From the NCBI GenBank assembly GCA_029865465.1, contig JAOUGW010000004.1, positions 1 through 39,328 on the forward strand: DNA of 39,328 bases, read 5' to 3'. The DNA comes from Gammaproteobacteria bacterium (GTDB taxonomy: Bacteria > Pseudomonadota > Gammaproteobacteria > Steroidobacterales > Steroidobacteraceae). The notes below the pieces were generated by a model, which worked only from the letters and a program-made list of their open reading frames with translations, was not told where the DNA came from and searched no databases. Shown here in pieces: positions 35,230-39,328 of this stretch (positions within the stretch are counted from its first letter, which is position 1; each line of letters begins with the position of its first letter). The translations under genes were made by a program, and so were the position numbers.

Positions 35230-35303
35230 TGGAGCGGGTGATGGGAATCGAACCCACGCTAGTAGCTTGGGAAGCTACAGTTCTACCATTGAACTACACC
35301 CGC
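35230..35303 (-). tRNA. tRNA-Gly (anticodon CCC)
   Basis: The minus strand folds into a complete 74-base cloverleaf including encoded CCA. Acceptor is GCGGGTG/CACCCGC, D-stem GTTC/GAAC, anticodon stem GTAGC/GCTAC with loop TTCCCAA (anticodon CCC), T-arm GTGGG-TTCGATT-CCCAT. It decodes GGG. Its last 29 bases are repeated at 29047-29075 and define the island. Confidence 0.95.
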
Positions 35304-35380
35304 GCAGTCCCGCGATTCTATGAGCCTTGCGGACAGTCCGGCAAGTGCGTTGCCCCGCATGGTCGATTAAGCTCCGGCGG

Positions 35381-35956
35381 ATGCTGGCCCACATTCCCAA
35401 CGCGCTGAGCGTCGCCCGGATTCTGGCGGCCCCGCTCCTGGTGTTTCTTGCTGTGACTGGCCACGAGACGGCGTTCACTTGGGTGCTTGTTCCAGCGCTG
35501 CTGTCGGACATCGCGGACGGGCTGGTCGCACGCGTCTTCCAGTTGCAGTCGAAGCTGGGCGCCCTGCTCGATTCGGTCGCTGACACCCTGCTGCTCTTCG
35601 CGTCCATCGTCGGCATCTGGGCTTTTCACCGCGAAGTGATCGACCAGCATGCGCTCGCAGGAATCCTGCTGGTCGGCGCCTGGCTGCTCGAGAACATCGT
35701 CGCGCTCGTCCGCTATGGGCGACTGTCGAGCTTTCACACTTACGTTTCCAAGATCGCCGGCTACCTGCTAGGCATTTTCGTCGGCGTCCTGTTCGTCTTC
35801 GGTTTCCATGCCTTCTTGCTCCATGCCGCAGTCGGCGTGAGCGTGCTCGGTAACCTCGAGGAACTGGCACTGCTCAAGATGCTGCCCGAGTGGCGACCGG
35901 ACGTGCGGGGAATCATCTGGATCCTGCGTGAGCGTCGCGGCGAGGCGAGCTCATGA
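35381..35956 (+). CDS. CDP-alcohol phosphatidyltransferase family protein
   Basis: A 191-residue polytopic membrane enzyme that transfers a phosphatidyl group from CDP-diacylglycerol to an alcohol. The complete signature D-x2-D-G-x2-A-R-x8-G-x3-D-x3-D is present: D43, D46, G47, A50, R51, G60, D64, D68. Five or six hydrophobic segments fit the family. The acceptor alcohol (glycerol-3-phosphate, inositol phosphate or another phospholipid) cannot be told from this. ATG 35381 is used; the open frame upstream overlaps the tRNA region. Its last four bases (ATGA) overlap the start of the lipid-kinase gene, so the operon is tightly coupled. Confidence 0.88.
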   Translation: MLAHIPNALSVARILAAPLLVFLAVTGHETAFTWVLVPALLSDIADGLVARVFQLQSKLGALLDSVADTLLLFASIVGIWAFHREVIDQHALAGILLVGAWLLENIVALVRYGRLSSFHTYVSKIAGYLLGIFVGVLFVFGFHAFLLHAAVGVSVLGNLEELALLKMLPEWRPDVRGIIWILRERRGEASS

Positions 35957-36831
35957 GGTGGCTGGCGATCGCGAATCCGGCAGCTGGCAGCGCTCGCGCG
36001 GCAGAAGACCTGCTGATCCGGTTGCGCGGCCTTGCAGGGGTGGACACGGAAATGGTCCGGACCGCAGCTCCTCGAGACGCGACCCGCCTCGCTCGCGAAT
36101 CCGCGGACTTCGACGGGATCATCGTGATCGGTGGCGACGGCACGATTGCCGAGGTCCTGCAGGGCATGGACCTGCGCCGCCAGCGTCTGGCCGTCCTGCC
36201 AGCAGGCCACGGCAACTGTCTTGCGCGTGACCTCGGGGTCGCCGACCCGGCCCGGGCCCTCGGCGCCCTGCAGCGCGGGGCCTGCCGCCCGCTCGACCTG
36301 ATGGACGTCAGCATCACGTTCGCGGACGGCCGCGTGGAGCGGCGACTGTGTGCCAGCACGCTTGCGGTGGGCTACGTCACCGACATCGTGGCGTTCGGAC
36401 GACTGCGATTGCACTGGCTGGGTCGCGCGGCGTATGCGACCGCTGCCATGATCGTGGTGCCACAGGAATTCGAGTTGCGTGTGGCCGGTTCGGGGCCGAC
36501 TGATCGGCCCCGTCGCTGCACCGGCCTGGTGATCAACAACACCGCGCATCTGGCCAATTTCCGCGGCTTTCCGGACGCGAGCGTTCACGACGGGGTACTC
36601 GACGTGATGGAGCAGGGGTGTCGCTGGCCCCGACAGTTGCTTCACAACGTCGCAGTGCTCGCCGGCAGTCGCGCGTTCGGGCCGCTGCGGTTGCGGCAGG
36701 CGGCGTCCGCGCAGTTCGAACTGCGGGAGCCTCGCATGTTCATGGCCGACGGCGAGCTGCTGCAGGCGGTCATTTGCGTTGCGGTCGCGTGCCGTCCCGG
36801 CGCGGCCACGTGCATCGTGAGTTCCTCATGA
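35953..36831 (+). CDS. diacylglycerol-kinase-like lipid kinase (YegS/DGK catalytic family)
   Basis: A 292-residue soluble or peripheral kinase. The ATP-binding motif GGDGT (60-64) is in IIVIGGDGTIAEVLQG, followed by LAVLPAGHGNCLARDLG (the P-x-G-x-x-N-x-x-A block) and the C-terminal FMADGELL. It would phosphorylate diacylglycerol, a sphingoid base or another lipid, giving substrate for CDP-lipid synthesis. It is placed between a CDP-alcohol transferase and a CdsA-like enzyme, with four-base overlaps at both ends. That order suggests a single lipid pathway: kinase, then cytidylyltransferase, then transferase. Confidence 0.88.
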   Translation: MRWLAIANPAAGSARAAEDLLIRLRGLAGVDTEMVRTAAPRDATRLARESADFDGIIVIGGDGTIAEVLQGMDLRRQRLAVLPAGHGNCLARDLGVADPARALGALQRGACRPLDLMDVSITFADGRVERRLCASTLAVGYVTDIVAFGRLRLHWLGRAAYATAAMIVVPQEFELRVAGSGPTDRPRRCTGLVINNTAHLANFRGFPDASVHDGVLDVMEQGCRWPRQLLHNVAVLAGSRAFGPLRLRQAASAQFELREPRMFMADGELLQAVICVAVACRPGAATCIVSSS

Positions 36832-37550
36832 CCGGCGACATCATCATCGTCACGTTCGCTGGATTCGCGGTGGGTGCCGTATGCATGGCGCTGGCGAACC
36901 TCCAGGTAACGGCCGAGGCCGCCCGCGCGCGCTGGCGCAAGCTCGTCGTGTTCTTCCTGATCGTCCACGCGGTACTGGGGGTCGCGTTCGCCGGCCGGCC
37001 GTGGGTGACGGTGCTGCTGCTCGTCATTCTCGTGACAGGTGGCGTTGAATTGTGGCGCGCGTGGCTCAGGATTCCGACCCGTCGTCCGCTGCAGGTGTGG
37101 TTTGTGTACGTGGCCGTCGCGATAGCGTCGGTCTGCTCCACGTGGCTGCTGCCGTCGGCGACGTTTGCATTTCTGTTCCTGGTCACGGCGGCCTGCGACG
37201 GCTTCAGCCAGGTGGTCGGCCAGTTGATCGGACGACGAAAGCTGGCGCCGGCCATCAGTCCGGGCAAGACGGTCGGGGGGTTCGCCGGCGGCCTGGCGGC
37301 AGCGCTCGTAGTCGGGCTGCTGGCGCGGGACCTGCTCGGGGCTGCACCGGGCGCGACGGCCGGGATTGCGGCCGCGACAGGCGTTGCGGGTCTCGCCGGC
37401 GACCTCGCCGCGTCGTGGGTGAAGCGGCGTGCTGGAATCAAGGATTACTCGGCCGCTCTGCCCGGTCAGGGCGGTTTTCTCGATCGCTTCGACAGCCTGC
37501 TCGGCGCACTGGCACTGATCGGACCGGCGCTCGTGATCGGCGCCGGCTGA
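36828..37550 (+). CDS. CdsA-like phosphatidate cytidylyltransferase family protein
   Basis: A 240-residue polytopic membrane protein. The C-terminal signature of CDP-diglyceride synthetases is present: SWVKRRAGIKDYSAALPG followed by QGGFLDRFDSLL. The usual S-x-K-R-x4-K-D and G-G-x-x-D-R-x-D residues are all kept, with Gln in place of the common His. SPGKTVGGF earlier is also typical. It probably activates a phosphatidic-acid-like lipid with CTP. At 240 residues it is shorter than housekeeping CdsA (about 270-285), so it may be a specialised paralogue. ATG 36828 overlaps the kinase stop (ATGA). Confidence 0.85.
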   Translation: MTGDIIIVTFAGFAVGAVCMALANLQVTAEAARARWRKLVVFFLIVHAVLGVAFAGRPWVTVLLLVILVTGGVELWRAWLRIPTRRPLQVWFVYVAVAIASVCSTWLLPSATFAFLFLVTAACDGFSQVVGQLIGRRKLAPAISPGKTVGGFAGGLAAALVVGLLARDLLGAAPGATAGIAAATGVAGLAGDLAASWVKRRAGIKDYSAALPGQGGFLDRFDSLLGALALIGPALVIGAG

Positions 37551-37557
37551 GAGATTC

Positions 37558-38241
37558 ATGACAGCCGTCCAGTTCCGCAATCCCGAGGTCCGCCTGTCCG
37601 AAGCGCTGGCGACGACGCGGCGCGCCATCGAGGGGCACCAGGTCACACTGCGCGAATTGCTGGTGCTGGTCGGCGAACAGGGCCTGCTGGTCTTCTGCGC
37701 GATTCTCGCGATGCCTTTCCTGCTGCCGGTGTCGCTGCCGTTCATGAGCACTGCGCTCGGGGCACCGATGCTGCTGATCGGGTACGCCGTCACGATGAAC
37801 CGCGTGCCCTGGTTGCCCGATCGTCTGCTCGACCACTCATTGCCGAGTGCGACGGTACAGCACGTGCTCGAACGAGCGGTGAAGGCATTCGATCGCTTCG
37901 AGCATCTCGTGCGACCGAGGCTGCTCGTGCTGACGGCAACGCCGCGCGTCAACACCGTGAACGGCATTGCACTCGTCATCGTCGTCATCGCGCTGATGGC
38001 GCCGCTGCCGTTGATTCCCCTCGTCAACACGCTGCCGGCCATCGGCATCATCCTGCTGTGCCTCGGCATGGCGGAACGCGATGGCGCGCTGTTGCTGCTC
38101 GGGCACCTGATGACACTGGTGTCGGTCCTGTACGTCGGCACCCTGCTGTACTTCGCCGCCAGGGCCGGCAGCGATCCCCAGGCGACGCTGGACATGGTCA
38201 TCGCTCTGGTCGAGAAGCTGTTCGGCGGCTCAACCGGCTGA
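37558..38241 (+). CDS. ExoD-family membrane protein
   Basis: A 227-residue inner-membrane protein of the ExoD (exopolysaccharide synthesis, PF06055) family. It begins with a soluble segment including SEALATTRRAIEGHQVTLRE. Then come the conserved hydrophobic blocks: ILAMPFLLPVSLPFMST, TVNGIALVIVVIALMAPLPL and NTLPAIGIILLCLGMAERDG. The molecular role of ExoD is not defined; in rhizobia it affects exopolysaccharide and alkali tolerance. It starts seven bases after the CdsA-like gene, so it is the probable last gene of the lipid operon. Confidence 0.87.
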   Translation: MTAVQFRNPEVRLSEALATTRRAIEGHQVTLRELLVLVGEQGLLVFCAILAMPFLLPVSLPFMSTALGAPMLLIGYAVTMNRVPWLPDRLLDHSLPSATVQHVLERAVKAFDRFEHLVRPRLLVLTATPRVNTVNGIALVIVVIALMAPLPLIPLVNTLPAIGIILLCLGMAERDGALLLLGHLMTLVSVLYVGTLLYFAARAGSDPQATLDMVIALVEKLFGGSTG

Positions 38242-38318
38242 CTGCGTTCCCCGCTGGTGGCGTTGGGGCGCGGGGCGAGGTCTAATCCATTCGGATCCCG
38301 CACACCGAGGGAGGACTC

Positions 38319-38828
38319 ATGAAGCCGATGAACCTGGTCGCCACGCTGGCCAGCCTCGCGCTGCTGGCGGCGGCCCCGGAGCGCGCGCTGGCCCAGCACG
38401 AGCATCAGCAGCACGAAATGCACGGCTCCGGTGGCGCCGTGGCGCAACTGCAACTGCAAGATGACAGGAAATGGCAGACGGATGCGGCGCTGCGCCTGGG
38501 GATGGCCAACATCCGTGCGGCCTTCGACGCCGACCATCCCGCGATCCACGCGGGCAAGCAGACCGACGCGCAGTACGCCGCGCTCGCGACGCGCATCGAT
38601 CAGCAGGTGAAGTCGATCGTCGCGAACTGCAGGTTGCCGGCCGATGCCGATGCGAACCTGCACCTCATCGTCGCCGACCTGCTGCAGGGCATTTCGCTCA
38701 TGCGTGGCGAGGATCCTGCGCGCTTACGTCACGACGGCGCGGCGCTCATCCACGGCGCGCTGAACGCGTATGGCAAGTTCTTCGACGACCCGGCGTGGAA
38801 GCCGGACGCGCCGATGCGCGAGCAGTAA
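38319..38828 (+). CDS. exported His-rich N-terminus, DnrO-like hypothetical protein
   Basis: A 169-residue predicted periplasmic protein with a strong ribosome-binding site (GAGGGAGGA, 38307-38315). The signal peptide LVATLASLALLAAAPERALAQ is followed by HEHQQHEMHG, a short His/Met-rich patch able to bind metals such as copper. The helical body has LQLQDDRKWQTDAALRLGM and SIVANCRLPADADANLHL, which I recognise from uncharacterised copper-island-associated proteins. No copper genes are in the window. It converges with a LysR gene across a hairpin. Confidence 0.7.
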   Translation: MKPMNLVATLASLALLAAAPERALAQHEHQQHEMHGSGGAVAQLQLQDDRKWQTDAALRLGMANIRAAFDADHPAIHAGKQTDAQYAALATRIDQQVKSIVANCRLPADADANLHLIVADLLQGISLMRGEDPARLRHDGAALIHGALNAYGKFFDDPAWKPDAPMREQ

Positions 38829-38860
38829 GTCGAGAGATTGCCTGGACTGGAGCGCTACCG

Positions 38861-38878
38861 CGCCCGGAAATCCGGGCG
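38861..38878. terminator. bidirectional hairpin between convergent genes
   Basis: CGCCCGGA-AA-TCCGGGCG forms a perfect eight-base inverted repeat between the exported protein and the LysR gene, two bases before the LysR stop. No U-tract follows on either strand. Confidence 0.5.
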
Positions 38879-38880
38879 TG

Positions 38881-39328
38881 CTAGCCGAGAATGTCGTCGA
38901 GGCTCCATTCCTGCTGTCGCTCGTAGCGCTCGGCCAGGAACTCGACGAACGAGCGCACTTTGGCCGACAGATGCCGCCGGCTCGGGTAGACCGCGGCAAT
39001 CGGTGATCGCGGCGGCCGGTAGTCCGGCAGCAAAGGCACGAGTCGTCCCGCGCGGACATCGTGCGCGACGATGAAGTCCGGTTCGTACACGACGCCCATT
39101 CCCTGCACGGCGAGCGATGCGAGCACCTGGCCGTTGTTGGCGCGGTGTCGCGGCGGCATACGCAACGACACGCGCGATTCGCGCCCTTTCCTGCCGTCGA
39201 ATTGCCACGCGTTCGGCATGCCGACGTTGGTGTAGCTCAGGCACTCGTGATGCGCGAGGTCCGCCGGGGCGCGGATCGGCTCGCTGCGCCGCGCGAGGTA
39301 CCCGGGCGACGCGCAGCAGACGATCTGC
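38881..39328 (-). CDS. LysR-family transcriptional regulator, C-terminal part
   Basis: The minus-strand frame enters from the right edge and runs to a stop at 38881, covering about 148 residues of the effector-binding domain. Readable blocks are CASPGYLARRSEPIRAPADL, HHECLSYTNVG, NNGQVLASLAVQGMGVVYEP and VRAGRLVPLLPDYRP, then the terminal RSFVEFLAERY. These match LysR regulators of the DsdC/AaeR-like proteobacterial group that use the SPGYLA and L-V-LLP motifs. The N-terminal HTH and the start codon lie outside the window, so target genes cannot be inferred. Confidence 0.88.
   Translation of the reverse strand, partial: QIVCCASPGYLARRSEPIRAPADLAHHECLSYTNVGMPNAWQFDGRKGRESRVSLRMPPRHRANNGQVLASLAVQGMGVVYEPDFIVAHDVRAGRLVPLLPDYRPPRSPIAAVYPSRRHLSAKVRSFVEFLAERYERQQEWSLDDILG

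Larger units (their letters stand above)
29047..35258. mobile_element. decayed genomic island inserted in tRNA-Gly(CCC)
   Basis: Exact 29-bp direct repeats at 29047-29075 and 35230-35258 bound this segment. The right copy is the 3' part of an intact tRNA-Gly; the left copy is an isolated tRNA tail. This is the geometry left by tyrosine-integrase insertion into a tRNA 3' end. Contents are remnants of IS91-type and IS21-type elements, a frameshifted hypothetical gene, a K+-channel fragment, a truncated small gene and one intact lipoprotein gene. No integrase is seen, so the island is probably immobile. Removing it would put tRNA-Gly 27 bases after amrS. Confidence 0.8.

Noticed and set aside
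36642-38663. A 673-codon open frame on the minus strand opposite the lipid operon
   Set aside because: It is antisense to four well-supported genes and its protein is low-complexity Arg/His/Gln/Asp-rich, a shadow of high-GC coding DNA.
1-39328. CRISPR arrays or other long tandem repeats
   Set aside because: No regularly spaced repeats were seen on reading through; the only notable repeats are the tRNA-tail pair and short motif clusters listed.

Overview
The window is GC-rich chromosomal DNA from a Gram-negative proteobacterium. LpxD, many exported proteins, a lipoprotein and the general gene content support this. A gammaproteobacterium of the Xanthomonadales/Nevskiales/Steroidobacteraceae kind is my best guess, but that is inference from gene flavour and not from a marker gene. 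Genes are dense and mostly housekeeping or accessory metabolism. No rRNA, CRISPR array or prophage structural gene is visible. One complete tRNA, tRNA-Gly(CCC), is present.

Layout, left to right. 0-3.6 kb: the 3' end of an unknown gene, a dimethylarginine dimethylaminohydrolase, a GFA-family protein, and an arsenic locus whose repressor arsR is 5'-truncated while arsC and acr3 are intact. 3.6-6.4 kb: an orphan HigA/NadS-like regulator under a doubly palindromic promoter, followed by an alpha/beta hydrolase, a quinone oxidoreductase and a 25-residue membrane microprotein. 6.4-11 kb: an acyl-CoA dehydrogenase and a divergent pair of exported hydrolases (NylB/beta-lactamase-like and DmpA-like). 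11-18.3 kb: lipid and central carbon genes (desaturase, stand-alone lpxD, zwf, gnd), a ThDP enzyme and an EamA exporter. 18.3-23.8 kb: a 31-residue membrane microprotein behind a long structured leader, a small exported protein, a DUF349 protein and choline-sulfatase.

23.9-29.0 kb is the most interesting intact locus. A complete AmmeMemoRadiSam set (MEMO, AMMECR1 and radical SAM enzyme) is arranged divergently. On the MEMO/AMMECR1 side it is followed, in the same direction and with short gaps, by a PhoD-like phosphatase and an ATP-grasp-like protein of unknown function.

29.05-35.26 kb is a decayed genomic island in the 3' end of tRNA-Gly(CCC). The last 29 bp of the tRNA (T-arm, acceptor strand, CCA) are repeated exactly 6183 bp away, on the side expected for tRNA-targeted integration. 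Between the repeats are a frameshifted hypothetical gene, an IS91-type transposase remnant, a K+-channel selectivity-filter remnant, a LssY_C-type lipoprotein, a damaged IS21 element (istA truncated and with a nonsense codon; IstB with Arg in place of the Walker A Lys) and a 5'-truncated small gene. No integrase remains.

35.3-39.3 kb: a tightly overlapping phospholipid operon (CDP-alcohol phosphatidyltransferase, diacylglycerol-kinase-like lipid kinase, CdsA-like cytidylyltransferase, ExoD), an exported His-rich protein and the C-terminal part of a LysR regulator that runs off the window.
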